Below are positions 33,801 to 46,100 of a stretch of DNA of 64,000 nucleotides, one piece after another. The notes beneath the pieces are model-generated. The model was not told where the DNA came from, did not search any database, and saw nothing but the letters and a program-made list of their open reading frames with translations. How positions within the stretch are numbered: position 1 is the stretch's first letter; each line of letters starts with the position of its first letter. A program made the translations under genes and the position numbers. Location: NCBI GenBank assembly GCA_963969365.1, contig OZ017759.1:992001-1056000 (forward strand). The letters are read 5' to 3'. Source of the stretch: Asterochloris sp. CNOR1. Taxonomy: Eukaryota; Chlorophyta; Trebouxiophyceae; Trebouxiales; Trebouxiaceae.

Positions 33801-36800
33801 TTACCTACCTATATGTACCTGGGCAGACCACGCACATGCAGTCACAAGAATCCGCTGCATGGTCAAGGGAGTCCATCCAGAACTACATTCCCAACACAGC
33901 AGGTCACCTGGTACTGGCGAGTTGGGTGCAAGCGGCGCTGGCGCGCTGGCAGCCGCAGCTTCAGCTAGGCTGGAGGCTGCTGTGGAGTTCTGGATGACAT
34001 AGTTGGGCCCCAAGACCTGGCTGACAGTGTAGACGAGAGCCTGGCAGACCTGTGTTGGCCCGCTGATGGTGGCTGGGGACTTGTTCAGCTGCCCCTTGGC
34101 TGTGTACGCCTGCAGGCAGGCTGGGGCTTTAGGCTATCAGAGTCTGGCTGCCCTCAAAAGCAGCATGCGAAGGCTGCAGGGTGTGTGCCTGGCAGATATA
34201 CACCACCTAAAATACCACTGCCGATGGCGCTGGCATGCTTGAATGCACCCATGCTTCAAAATGGTAGAATAGTTGCAGGGAGGCATAAGCGTTCTGGCAG
34301 ACACACAAGTGTGTACGGGAGGCAGCTGCAGTGCTGCAGGATGACAGTGCAAAGTAGCAGCCAGCATGCATCATTGAGGCTGCACAAATCAGTGGGACCC
34401 ATGGTCTGCTGCTGACACCAAAGAGAGGCAACTGAGTATAGGCCTGGAAGGGGTAGTGCAGGCCTGCTTGAATGCTGCAGTCCCACTCACATTGGGCTCT
34501 GATTGGCTGAATGTGAGGGTGGCAGGTGTGCCCGTAAGGACGCCTAGAGTTGTGGTCACATTGCCGGCCTGCACCAGCTGAGCTGGTGTGTAGTCGTTCT
34601 GCAGGAGGTGGTACTCCAGGACATCCACCAGCCGCGATTGCAGCAGGGAGATGGCCTCGTTCTGGCTGATGCCTGAAGGGCAGAGGACGCCCACAAGTCA
34701 GGCTACATGACATGGCGTGCAGGAGGAAATTGGGGTGTTGACAGTCAAGGCCTGCCGGGAAGAGGGGTTGAAAGTTTGGCTGACGAGAAGAAACCCATTG
34801 AAGAAGATGTTTGAGGTCTGCAGGGCAGGGCCTGCTGCATTCATGCAGGCCGCCACCAAACAGGGTGCTGATTAGAGGCCAATCTTGAGACAGGCTGTGA
34901 AAGCCTTGTTGTGTCGGGCAGCACAACTGTCAGCATGCACGACAATAAATGGTTGGAGGAGCAGCCTGCGATGATACGGGTCCAGGAAGCTATGGCCTAT
35001 CACAGTTGGCAGCAAGAGAGACCAGGTCAGCAGCTGAAGGCAGCTCGCATCATGTAACAACACCCTCACCAGATGCTGCACCCTCAAGCCAGTCATACCC
35101 CCTTTCAACACCCCAACAGCAGCTTACTGAGGTCTGCAGGATGTGCTTGAAGGCTGTCTCTGGGAGAGCGCTGATGCACTCACGCTCATGTTCTAAATTC
35201 AAAGACCAGAGATCGCTCCAACCCAAGGTCTGCTGGGGTGTGTTCACAGGCCACAGCCAAAAGCACACTTGCTGTGTCCAGGAGCACTGATGCAGACAGG
35301 ACCCCAGTGCCGCCACACAAGCAGCCGCCCTCACCCAGGTCTCCAGGAATATATTGGAAGGCTGTGTCCAGGGGCGCAAAGAAGGTGAAGGGGTTCTGAA
35401 CGCTGACCTGGGTGCTGCCGTTGAGCGCTGTGGTCAGCAGGGTGAGGTTGGGGTTGCTCTGCAGGTAGCCCTGCAGCCCCGTCTGGCAGCTGGGGTTGCT
35501 GGGTGCAGGCGCTGGGGCAGCCAGGGAGGCGGTGACGGCTGCCGCACCCTCGGGGGCAGGTGCGGGAGCCTGGCTGGCCCCGGCTGCGGGCAGCAGGGCC
35601 ACGGGGGCTGGGGCCGGCGCGCCTTTTTTGGCCGCAGCCGCAAACGCTGGCAGGCCTGCTCCTGGCGCGGGGGCGGGTGCGGCCCCTGCAAACGCTGGCA
35701 CTGGCGCCGGGGCGGGTGCGGCCTCTGCAGGCATGCAGCAGGGCTCTGTCAGACTCTGCCTCTGCATGCTGGCAAGGCCCCTGAACTGGGAGGCCAAGCT
35801 GGTGCAAGTCCTGCAGGCAAGCAGGCACCATCAGGTGTCTGCTCAGATGCGTGGGAAGAGAGTGTGCCTTGTTTAGGGGCCTACAGCACACAGCAGGAAG
35901 CTGGCTGTCAGGGGCCCCCCAGTAGGCACTTTGAGTGATGTGCTGCAGAATGCGCTTGCCAGAATGACACGAGCAGAACAAAACAGAGCTGGTAAGCTGT
36001 AAGATGACAGGGGCAGACAGGCAGCTGCCAGGGTGCCTGCGGCCGGCATAAGCATGTATGAGTCACATGTGGCAAGCTGTGGACATGCCGGGGTCAGCTG
36101 TCCCAGCCCCACAGGTGACACCTGACCGCTGTACAACACCCTGCTGTTGTCAGAGGCGGTGTCACGGATGGTGCCAGAGCAGGTACAGTGTGTGCAGAAA
36201 GATTGACGCCATGAAGTGGCACAAGGGGCCCCACTGATAGAGATTGCACCCCCCAGGAGGTGAGCACCAACAGCTACAGCCCCCCCGAACCTTCATGCGC
36301 AAGTTCCGTGCATGCAGCAAGCTTCAGTGCCGCATGAATGGGGTCTTGCAGCATACTCATGGTCTGCACTCATCTGACAGCAGAGCATCTCCTTTGCAAG
36401 TAGGGGCCGCCTCAGTTACTGCAGTATTTCAGGTCAACGGCAGCATGCACTATCACTCACGGGCAGATGCCGCCACGGGGGCCTCAGCAGGTGCCTCCAC
36501 GGGTGCTGGAGCCACAGCAGTGGATGCCGTGACTCCCTCAGTGGTCCCTGTGTTGGCAGTGCCAGGTGCTGCTGGTGCTGCAGCAGGAGGGGTGGGCACT
36601 TCTTCGCCTCCGGGAAGCACTGGCGCCCTGACTCCATCCTCAGTGGTCCCTGTGTTGGCGACGCCAGGTGCTGCTGGTGGGCCTTGAGCCCCCTGTGGCC
36701 AGGGAGAGAGGTCTTCTTGGCAGGGGCACCATGCATGCAGGCCTGAAGCTGATGACGCTAATGCACATGACTCAGCCTGCATCCATCAAACTCGAGAGAC

Positions 36801-36974
36801 TCTTGCTGACGAGGGTGCAGGCCTCACGGCAGGTTCCTCTAGGATGTGTATATGCATTGCGACCTTGAGGGCCATCGGCATATACCAGGGCTGCTGGGGG
36901 GCCAAGCTCACCACCAGGCACGTGTTGCCGATCAGCATGATGGCCAACAGCATCGAGCATCCCCATCGGAGCAT
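33801..36974 (-). CDS. Secreted fasciclin (FAS1) domain protein
   Basis: Five exons: 36974-36912, 36692-36461, 35724-35335, 34672-34491 and 34109-33801. Phases match, giving 391 residues. Exon 1 is a signal peptide (MLRWGCSMLLAIMLIGNTCL). Residues about 22-175 are Ala/Pro/Thr-rich (APAPAP blocks), like an arabinogalactan-type O-glycosylated stalk. One FAS1 domain spans about 178-325, with GLQGYLQSNPNLTLL, the H1 motif NPFTFFAPLDTAF, and LEYHLLQNDYTPAQLV. FAS1 proteins act in cell-surface adhesion and matrix assembly. The C-terminal end is uncertain: the frame stops at 33801 after an Ala/Pro tail, but GTGACC and GTACAT donors occur before the stop, so a final exon could be missing. It is divergent from the sugar-nucleotide transporter. 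Confidence 0.82.
36538..36678 (-). repeat. Duplicated ~38-base unit in FAS1 exon 2
   Basis: 36538-36576 and 36639-36678 are nearly identical (shared CTCAGTGGTCCCTGTGTTGG and CCAGGTGCTGCTGGTG). They encode AAPGTANTGTTE and AAPGVANTGTTE. The duplication extends the glycosylation-prone stalk in frame. Confidence 0.85.
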
Positions 36975-37397
36975 CGTCCTGAAGAATCAGACCTCTACTT
37001 GAACGATCTGAGGTCAGGTCCAGCCTGCCCAAGGACGAGCAGCGGGGCAGGCGCAGGCCACGGCTCAGATCCCAGTCAAAGGATTCTGGCATGCGACCCC
37101 TGAGCTGTTGTTACAACGTCCTGATCCCCGAAGTGCTGAACGCTGTGCCACAGACAGCATCCTGTGCCATGCCATATGACCTTTCCCTGGATTTCTGATT
37201 CACGGCGGAAGACCTGGAGCCTTGAGTATTACATGTCTGGGGGCCCAGGAGCATTCAGGCAAAGCATCTCACCGTTACCAGTGTGGCTGTCTGATTGGTC
37301 TATCCTTACTGCTGTGTGAATGTACATTCAGGGCCATGCCTTCAGCAAACATGACGTGACATTTCTGTGCCTCTGCCCAACCAGCACAGGGGGGGCT
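36975..37397. promoter_or_regulatory. Divergent promoter of FAS1 and nucleotide-sugar transporter genes
   Basis: 423 bases separate the two outward-facing start codons (36974 minus, 37398 plus). Both promoters and 5' UTRs should lie here. No named element is evident. Confidence 0.5.
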
Positions 37398-39922
37398 ATG
37401 CCAGCGCCGCTGGATGCAACCCTTGGAAGCAAGCAGCACGATCAGGAGCCGGCAGCCTTTCAGGCCTATGCCAAGCCACAGGGCAACCCACAGAGTTTCC
37501 TTGGCCGGTGGTGGAAGATCTGGTTGGTTGCAGGTGATGTGCTCCTGATAGGTGGGCAAGGTGCTCAGACCTCAGCCCTCTGCTCCACCCCAAGCTCACA
37601 ATGCACTGCGCATGGCTCATGATCTGCAAAGGACAGCAGGCCTGCATACAATTTGCTGCTGCAGATGAGGTTGCTCTGAATTCACAACATCTGCATCTGG
37701 AATCCGCAGCTCGCCTGATGTCTGGCTGCTGCTGCGCATGGCAATGCTCAGCGACACCTGTCTGCACTCAGGAATGCAACCTGTGCTGGTGCACATGAGC
37801 AAGACAAAGGGCGCCTACCGCTACAACCCTATATCTGTCAACCTGTCTGTTGAGGTGGCAAAGACCATTTTTGCAATGGCTTTCCTACTCTTCACTGTGA
37901 GTCTGCCCTTTGACAATTCACATCTGTTATGCACTGCTCATGTCTAAGCCAGCTGCAGCCCACTTCATCCAGCTGAAAGGACTGTCTCTGCATGTCCGCC
38001 AGGCAAGCATCAGCATGCAGATAAAGCTCAGCATTACTTCAGTATTGCTTGATGCCCAGCATGCATACGCGTTGCTTGTATCTGAGACTCTCCAGCAGCC
38101 TTGAGGCCAGCACACTTGATGCAGAGCAGTCGCACTCCTGGTGTGACCCGCCAGGGGTCGCTGAGGACCCTGGCCCAAGAGTGGCGCATCAACAAGCTGC
38201 TGGCTGTGCCAGCAGCACTATATGCATGTAACAATTACCTCAAATTTGGGATGCAGCTCTACTTCAAGCCCACGACCGCCAAGATGCTGGGCAATCTCAA
38301 GGTGGGAAGTAGTGCCTTCCTAGATTGGCTCTTGCCGAGGAGGGGCAATACTAGTCAGCACGTGGGCTGTGGTGCCCTCTGCATGCAAGTCAGGGGAGAT
38401 GCAGCTGTAGTGCACTCAAGCTCGCTGGCACTGTGTGTTGGCTGGCTTTGCGCCTGGCCTCATTGGCCTCTGCGATCTTAGTGACACGTTTTTGCCTCAC
38501 CTCAGACTGCTGGCCCCAGAGTACTTGCTTGGTGTTCTATCTCACCCTTGAATGCTGCATTCTGCAGATCCTGGTCATTGCGCTGCTCATGAAAGTGGTC
38601 TTGAGAAGGCGATTCACAGTGCTGCAGTGGGAAGCCATGGTGCTGCTGGTGGCAGGGATCACAGTCAACCAGCTGGACAAGTGAGGCTCTGAAAGTGCGG
38701 CTTCCACAGCCAGAATGACTAGAGCGTCTGCTGTTGGCTGTGCCTTCCCCTGTCCTGGAAACAGCGGCTGGCATGTGTGGCATCACAGCTGCAGAGGCAC
38801 TCAAGAGGCGGTAAAATTGCCATGGCACTTACCGCCTATCGATGCCACATGCCAGAGCCTTTGCACAGCTGCCTGCATGACGCAGGTGACTAATGCCGCA
38901 TCAGATGCTGATGTATCGTCTCTCACACCTCCTGCTCACATGCAGGACTGGTGCGCTGGGAGCCAGCATTGCCATGGCAGCAGTGCTTTATACTGCCGGG
39001 AGCATAGTCATTCCCAGCTTGGCTTCAGTGTTCAACGAGCTGGCACTGAAGCGCAGCCAAACCAGCCTTCCTCTACAAAACCTCTGCCTCTACAGCTTTG
39101 GGCTGATCTTCAACCTGCTTGGCTTGCTGCTCATGGTCGCCCTGGGAACCGCACGCTTTGACACGCTGTTTCAGGGGCACAGCAAGGTCAGTCCATAAGT
39201 TGTTGCCTGGCTGTGTTGCGCAAGGAGTGGCTGAGCCCCGCGGACGCTACCCGGCTGTTTTCGGGTGTTCTGCTGTTCAGCCTTTTTCTTGGCCTGCTCA
39301 TGAGCCATTGTTGCCGACAAGGCTCCTCCTGACTGTTGCGGCACTTTGCTGCAGGTCACATTGCTTCTAGTGGCGAATAATGCGCTCCAAGGAGTGTTGA
39401 GCAGCTTCTTCTTCAAGTTTGCAGACACAATTTTGAAAAAGTACAGCAGTACTCTGGCCACCATCATGACTGGTGCGTGAATTGAGTTGTTGTCCTGTGC
39501 ACATTCATCTGACAGGTGCATGTGCACCTCACTTGTGGTGCTGCAGGGCTGCTTTCTGCTGCATTGTTCGGGCACACGCTGACCCCCAACTTTTTGATTG
39601 GTATCACAATCGTGTTCATCTCCATGCACCTCTTCTTTTCTCAAGGTGGGTTTGAGCAAAGGTGGCAAGGGTGGCACTCTGATTATGCACCATCCACATA
39701 CCAATCATGCCTGCAGGTGGCCTCAAACCGCCAGCTGGCTCTTCTGCAGATAGCAGACAAAGTGCTGCCTTGCGCCACGATACCCCGCTCAAGTTCAGAA
39801 TAAGTCCCAGCATGGAGACAATAAATGTGTCAGCCTCAGACAGCACAGACAGCCTGCATTCACTGCAAGACCCTGAGGCACAGCACCTGCTGGCACGGAG
39901 ACCCATGCACTTGCCTCGCTGA
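37398..39922 (+). CDS. Nucleotide-sugar transporter (CMP-sialic acid/UDP-galactose type)
   Basis: Eight exons: 37398-37551, 37772-37896, 38125-38301, 38568-38680, 38946-39186, 39355-39472, 39547-39645 and 39717-39922. They join in phase to 410 residues. Hallmarks of the SLC35A/NST family are [31 protein letters not shown] followed by [49 protein letters not shown] with [14 protein letters not shown], and [21 protein letters not shown] count about nine or ten hydrophobic segments. It should import a nucleotide sugar into the Golgi or ER in exchange for the nucleotide monophosphate. The sugar cannot be assigned; plant and algal members of this clade are not proof of sialic acid. The last exon is a hydrophilic, Ser-rich cytosolic tail. 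Confidence 0.93.
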
Positions 39923-40130
39923 TGCTTACAATAGGAGACCAACAGCCTGTTCACTGTCTGAATGCATGAGGATTCTGAAAGGTCCCAGCGTTGTTGACCG
40001 GGTCAAACTCAGGCTTATGCCAGTCCCTGAACGCATGCAATCCATCAAGCAGCACAAAGATTCGATCCTGGTGTTGTGAGAAAAATTTCATACTGTCAGC
40101 AGGGCTCAGCAAGAAGTTCAGCAGCAGGCC

Positions 40131-43100
40131 ATGAATGCAAACGCACTCTCTCAGCTGCAGCGCAAACTGCAGGCGCTGCACTACACTGATCCTCTGGACC
40201 ACAGCAGTGCGCCTCTGGCCCAGAAGCTTGTGGATGACCTCCTGCAGGCCACTGAAAGCTACAGAGGACTGAAGCTCCAATCTGCAGCAAGACAGCAGGA
40301 GCTGGAGCAGAACGAGAGCAAAGTGAGATGCCATGATCTGGCAGATCAAGTGCCTTTCCGTGAACCTTTTGTGGAATGTCGCGTGCATGGGGCAGGTGTG
40401 CAGTCAGGGCAAGCAGCACCAACTGCATGCAGTGCAGTAGCCCAGCAGCTGAGTGTGCCGCCGTGCAACACAGGAATACCTACACACGCCAGCCCCATAT
40501 GCTGTGCCTGCTGCTTGCCATTGGCCCTGCGCGTGACAGGTCGGGCAGCATGCTGCATACAGTGCAGCTGTGTAGCATCACTCGGGCACGATGGCCTCCC
40601 TCATGATGCAGGTGAAGGTCTTGCACTGCAACAAAGGGCACCTGCAGTGTTGCTGCAGCTGTTAGGGAGATGCAACAAACTATCTCAGCACCCTATCCCC
40701 ATGCAGGAGGAGTGCACGCTAACACATGTCAGACAACAAGACCCAGCTGCAAGCAGTCTCATTCTGCTACACACACCGCACTTTCTCCATGCAGGTGGAG
40801 GTGCTGCACCGTAACGATGCGCGCCTGACCAGCAAGACCAAGCTTGCATGCCTCACCTGCAGCTGATGCATGTTGCAGTCCTGCTGTGCAATGCCCGGAT
40901 CTCCCATGTGCTGTGCATTTGCAGGCATAGGAGGGGTTTTGCACAACACTTCTGCTCAGGGTGCAAAACACGCAGGATGCCATACCTCCCTATGCTGCTG
41001 CACCACAACAAAGTGCGCATGGCCAGCAACAACAACCAGCTGCAGCCACTGAAGCTGTGCTACATACATTGCACTCTCCGTGTGCAGGTGGAGGTGTTGC
41101 ACCGCGACAATGCGCGCCTGACCAGCGAGAACAATCAGCTGCATCTACAGCTGCTACGGGAGTCCGAAAAGGTAGATGCTGCAGCCAGCGATGGGTACCA
41201 GGCCTCCAGGCGCTTGCAGAGCCAGATCACAGAGCTGACCTACTGGAAGCAGCAGACTGTGGAGCGTTTTGTGGAGCTGGAGAAGGAGAATGCTGGCCTT
41301 AAGGGACGCATCAACGACCTGCTCAGACTGGGAGAGCGCACCCCCAGACGTGAGACGAGGCACCTTTCTGTGGGTGTTTATCCTAGTTAATTTGGCCACA
41401 GGTGGCCTCGCTCAAACCGCCAGCAGTCTGCTAAACTGTGTTGAGCTTGAGCGCTGCCCTGTATCTGCTGCAGCTGATGTGGCGCTGCGGGAAGCCGGCT
41501 CCAAGATCAACATGCAGAGGCCTGCAGGTCAGTGACTGGTTTTGCTTCTGAACCAGCACCCATGCGACTTGAAGCAGCCTGCTCTCTGTTGGGTGACGTC
41601 GGTGCACGTGCTGTGCGGCAGCAACGCAGCTTGCAACTGTGTGAGTGCTGCACGCACAGGCTTCCAGGGCATGCCCACCTGCAGATCTGTCCCTGCAGAT
41701 GTGAGGCCGGCCAGGAGTGCGGGACGTGGGGGGACACCCCCACTTGAGCTTGTGAAGGCAGCAGACACAAGGTGGGCTCGTTCATAAATTGCTCAGCCTG
41801 TTCCCCTTGCTCCTCTTGTGTGTGTCCAGAAAACAGCTTGAGTGGGCTTGTTGAGCAGATGCTGTTGCTGCTGCCGCCTGCCCTTGTCTGGTGCAAAGAG
41901 TTGCTGAAGCCCTGCAGGGTCAACAGTTTGGAGGCCCAGCTGAGGGAAGCTGCTTCTGAGCTGGAGAAGTGTCAACGGCAGCTGCAGGAGTCACAGGTCA
42001 GCTCCTGCATATCTTGGCATTCTGTGCCAGCTTGTTGCCAGACTGCGTAATTAGTACGGAGCTTGAGAAGCCCTTTGCACATAGAGAGCCTATGCTGGCA
42101 GCGTTGGCCTCTGCTGCCCTGCAAAGTTTCAGTTAAGTGAGTGCAGATGCATCTGATCTGCCATGTTACTCATGAAGTGGCGGGCTGCCGGGCTCAAGAG
42201 ATGCAGGGCTGCAGCATACACATCTTTATGACACAGTTCCCTCCGTCATTCAGGCGGACTGACACACTGTTCTGTTGTGTTGCACAGACAGCCCACGACA
42301 TTGAGCTGGCATGCCTGGGGCCCAAGGTGGAGGCACAGGGGGCAGAACCTCACATTGCTGATGCTGCAGTTGAGGGGCGGGGACTGCTGCTTCACGGATT
42401 GTAACCCAAAGCATGTTTTGCTGCGCGCAGGCTGCCCTCAACACTGAAGCTGTGTGTCTGGTGCCCCACAATCAGCAGGCTGGCTCACCAAGCTGCTGTC
42501 CTCATGCGCAAGCCGGCCCTGAGGCATAAAGGCCCTGATCTTGGGTGCCTAGGGCCCATTGTGATACTCAACTGGCTTGCTAGCTATGCAGGCAGCTTAG
42601 GAATGGGGCCTGGGTGAAGCTTTGGCTGAAATCCAAACCCTGATGATGCCTCGGCTGGCCTGACTTCAGGAGACCTCGATGCCAGGCGCCCCGTCAAGCA
42701 TTCTGTGATCTATAGGCTGCTGTTTGCTGTGCAGGTGCAGGCGAATGGGAGGAGGAACACCACGATTGCCCTTTAAAATGCTTTGTTGCATTGCTGGCTG
42801 TGCAGGCAGCACTGAGGCGCAGGGACACCGAGATTGGACGTCTAGGGGCCCAGGTGGAGCGTGGCCGCGATGTGGACGGCCTCGTCATGCACCACCGCAA
42901 CGAGACCAATGAGAGCATCATCCTGCAGCTCAACCAGCAGGTAAGCATTTGCTCATTGCTTGGAGAAGGTCCAAGCCTCATGGATTGGCCTGCGCTTGAT
43001 GGAGGGAGCTGGGGAGCCTCCATGCAGGAACACGCCTGCTCCTTACTGGCGGCTCTGCTGGAGCTGCCTGTATCGGATGCAACAAGACCGTTCATGACAT

Positions 43101-46100
43101 CATCCTGCAGCTGCAGTGCGCAAGCCCCCTCGCTGATGCAGTTGACAAGATGCTTCCTGACAGCCCAGGAGGCCTGCTCCACCAGCAGCCGCTGCGCCCC
43201 TGCACCAGCTCGCCCTCACCAACTAGAAGATAGCTCCTGTCCTGAGACAAACCCATGCAGGGCTTGCCTGTGGCGACCGGGCCCTATGCGTGGACACAGA
43301 GGCAACCCAATAAGCCTGGCATGCCTGTGAGTTCATGTTGCGGTTGCCTGATTGCAGGTGGAGTTCCTCACAGGCCAGCTGGCAGACATGCAGCGTGAGG
43401 TTGAGGACAAGGCGCGCCTCAGCAGCACCCTGGAGGCCACAGAGCGCAGCCGCAAGCAGGTGTGGCCATCTGAGTCAGTGTAAGGACTGGCACCAGCTTG
43501 GTACACCACAGCTCACTTTGACACCTCATCAGCAACCTCAAGGCCACACAGCGCAGCAGGAAGCAGGTGGATTGCTTCTCTTGCCGTTGGCATCAAGGCT
43601 GCCATATGGGGTGTACCTGTGCCGTCTCGGCAGCACTTGGAGGCCACAGACCACAGCCACAAACAGGTGGGGCAGCCTGCTTGTGTCCATGTTGGTGTGT
43701 CCATTTTGGTGCAGGCAGCCAGTCTGTAAGGCAGAGCTCAGCAATGACGAGCAGCATCATGGAGGCCACCAAGGCCGCAGCCAGATGCAGTTGGGTTGCC
43801 CCTCTCACTCTTGACATCAAGCCTGCATAGCAATTAGAAACAGCAGTGCTCACTGGTGCAGCAGACGTGAAGTCAAATGGCAACGATGTGGCGGTGCTGG
43901 CAGCAGTCGCTGCCCTCTGCAGGCGGATACAGGAGAGCACATTAGCGTCACAAGCCCTCAGATGGCTGTCTGCAGGCAGCACCACAAATTGCTTACCTTT
44001 GTGGAGTGCCCCTGCTGCAGGAGGGCCAGCTGTAGGTAAATGTGACAAGGGTGCGGGATCCCACGTAGCAGGCTACAAGCAGCATCAACAAACAAGATCC
44101 ACACTGCTTGTTTGAGCCTGCAGCTGGGGGATCGGCTGCGGCTCAGTAGAAGAACACAGCGGTAGTCGTCCGCTGCCACGACTGTGGGGCTAAATGTTCT
44201 CTGATGAGACATCAGCAGTGATAACAGTGGTTGCTGCTTCTAGCAGGAGGAGCACCAGGAGGAAGCTGCCAAAGCTAGAGTCCACGGCAGCAGTCTTCAA
44301 GCAGCTTGAAACTGCAGCTGACAACACTGACATCATTGTATGGACCCTGCAGCTCGAGGACCGGCTGCAGCAGGCGCAGCAGGAGAACACAGCAGTGGTC
44401 AAGGATGTGGCTGACATGAAGGTGGCCATGATGAGGCTGCAGACGCAGCGCCTCAAATCGGGGTCCAAGGCCGGCCTGGAGGTGGACATGGCCCTGGCAA
44501 AGGTGGGGCGCGCTGCAGAGCAGCGTTTGCTGAGGTTTGGCGATGGCAAGTCAGAAGTCTAAGGGCCAATCTGATGAACACCATGGGCGACCCCTGCGAT
44601 GCAGCCATCAGCGCTGGATGTGTTCATGGGCAGCAACCCTACGCATCAAGCCTGATATCTGGTTGAATGAGCTGGCCTTGGGCTGGGGTTGGCTTTGGTG
44701 TCTAGCACGTGATGTGTGCAGAATGGGCTAGAGGTGGCTCCTGCTGCGTCGGATGTTAGCACCGGTGCTAGAGGACATCGGGGGACTGTGGCACAGCATT
44801 TGAGGCCCTGTGGCGCCCAGCCCCAGCCAGAGCACTCGTGCAAACTCATGACATTGCTCATGGACGTGCCCTCACCCCGCAGGTCTTGGATCTGAAGGCA
44901 GAGCTGACCAGCAGCAAGGAGGGGCAGGCAGCCCTGCGCAGAGTTGTGGAGGGTGCCAGAAAGGAGCAGGCAGATGCTGCTGCCAAGCACAAGGGCCTCC
45001 AGGTGCAGACTCACGCACTGTGCAGGCGGGCAGAAACTTCAAAGATGGACCCTGCTGCTGCACCAAGCTTTCACCCTGACTGATGTCCATGATAGGCACC
45101 TGCCGCTACGTGTTGCACTGGCGCACAGGGGACAGGCGCAATAGGATCTGCTGCAGTGGCTGAGTTGACACCAACAGGTTACCACAAGCCCGCCTGGAGG
45201 AAGGTTGCTCGTGACAACTCCCGCCTGCACCAACAGGTGTCCATGTCACAGGTGAATCTGCATGATAGCAAACAAGACTCTTTGTGGAAGCTCAAGGAGC
45301 TGTTTGGGAGCTGCTGCTTTGATGGGCCAAGCATCCCGAACGGGGCAAAAGAGTTACCGCCTGTGTCAGTGTGTACACCAACCTGGCAATGCCCTGCAGG
45401 AGGAGGTTGGGCGCCTGGAGTTCCTACTGGAGGAGTCTCGCAGCCAGCGGGAGACTTTGCAGAAGCAGGTTGCAGATGTAGCGGCTCAGCTGCAGGGCCA
45501 GCAGCGCAGCGCAGGCAGCAGCGCGGGGGAGTTGGCGGGCACCAGGCAGCGCCTGGAGCAGGTGGAGCGGCACCTGCAGACGCAGGCAGCCAGCCTGGAG
45601 CAGCTGCAGGCTGACAGGGAGGCTGCTGAGCGCAAGGTGGATTGCTGTGTAGAGTAGGCGTGCTGCAGCATGATCTCCCAGGGTGGAGATGTGGTTCTGG
45701 AGGGCCCCACCAGCAAACGGGAAGCTGCCGCCTGGAACCTGCAGCTGCAGGGAGGCTGCCAAGCGCTATGGCCAGCCACGTGTCCTGCCAGGGGTTGCAT
45801 TGTGGGTGCAGGCCCACCTGCATGTGCAGGCAGCGGACCCAGAGGCTGCACAGCGCAAGATAGGCTGCTGTGTGGCCATGTGGGCTCCAGGTGGACAAGG
45901 TCAACACCACTGGGATGGGGCCAGGTAGCCAGCCATTTGCAGCTGCAGGTCAGTGGGTAGGCCCCAGCTGCAACATTGGTGCGCCCTGCTGGGGTTGCTG
46001 GTGTGAAACAGGGCCAGGACAGTGCAGCGCCGCCTGCAGGCGCAGGCTGCTTGCTAGGATGAGCTGCAGGTGGATGGGGAGGCGATCAGTTGCACAGTAG

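Noticed and set aside
37398-39922. Naming the transporter as specific for CMP-sialic acid
   Set aside because: The family match is clear, but substrate specificity cannot be read from sequence, and green algae are not known to use sialic acid generally.
40795-40865. Earlier version of BLD10 exon 2
   Set aside because: It has a good acceptor but reaches a TGA after about 23 codons and lacks a donor; the intact exon is at 41088.
42288-42326. Possible BLD10 exon (TAHDIELACLGPK)
   Set aside because: In phase, but it is clearly a degraded copy of the exon at 42806 and adds a truncated repeat; treated as an intronic duplicate.
45179-45910. 243-codon minus-strand frame
   Set aside because: It lies opposite a BLD10 coiled-coil exon. 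Gln/Glu-rich coiled-coil codons read as open Leu/Cys-rich frames in antisense.
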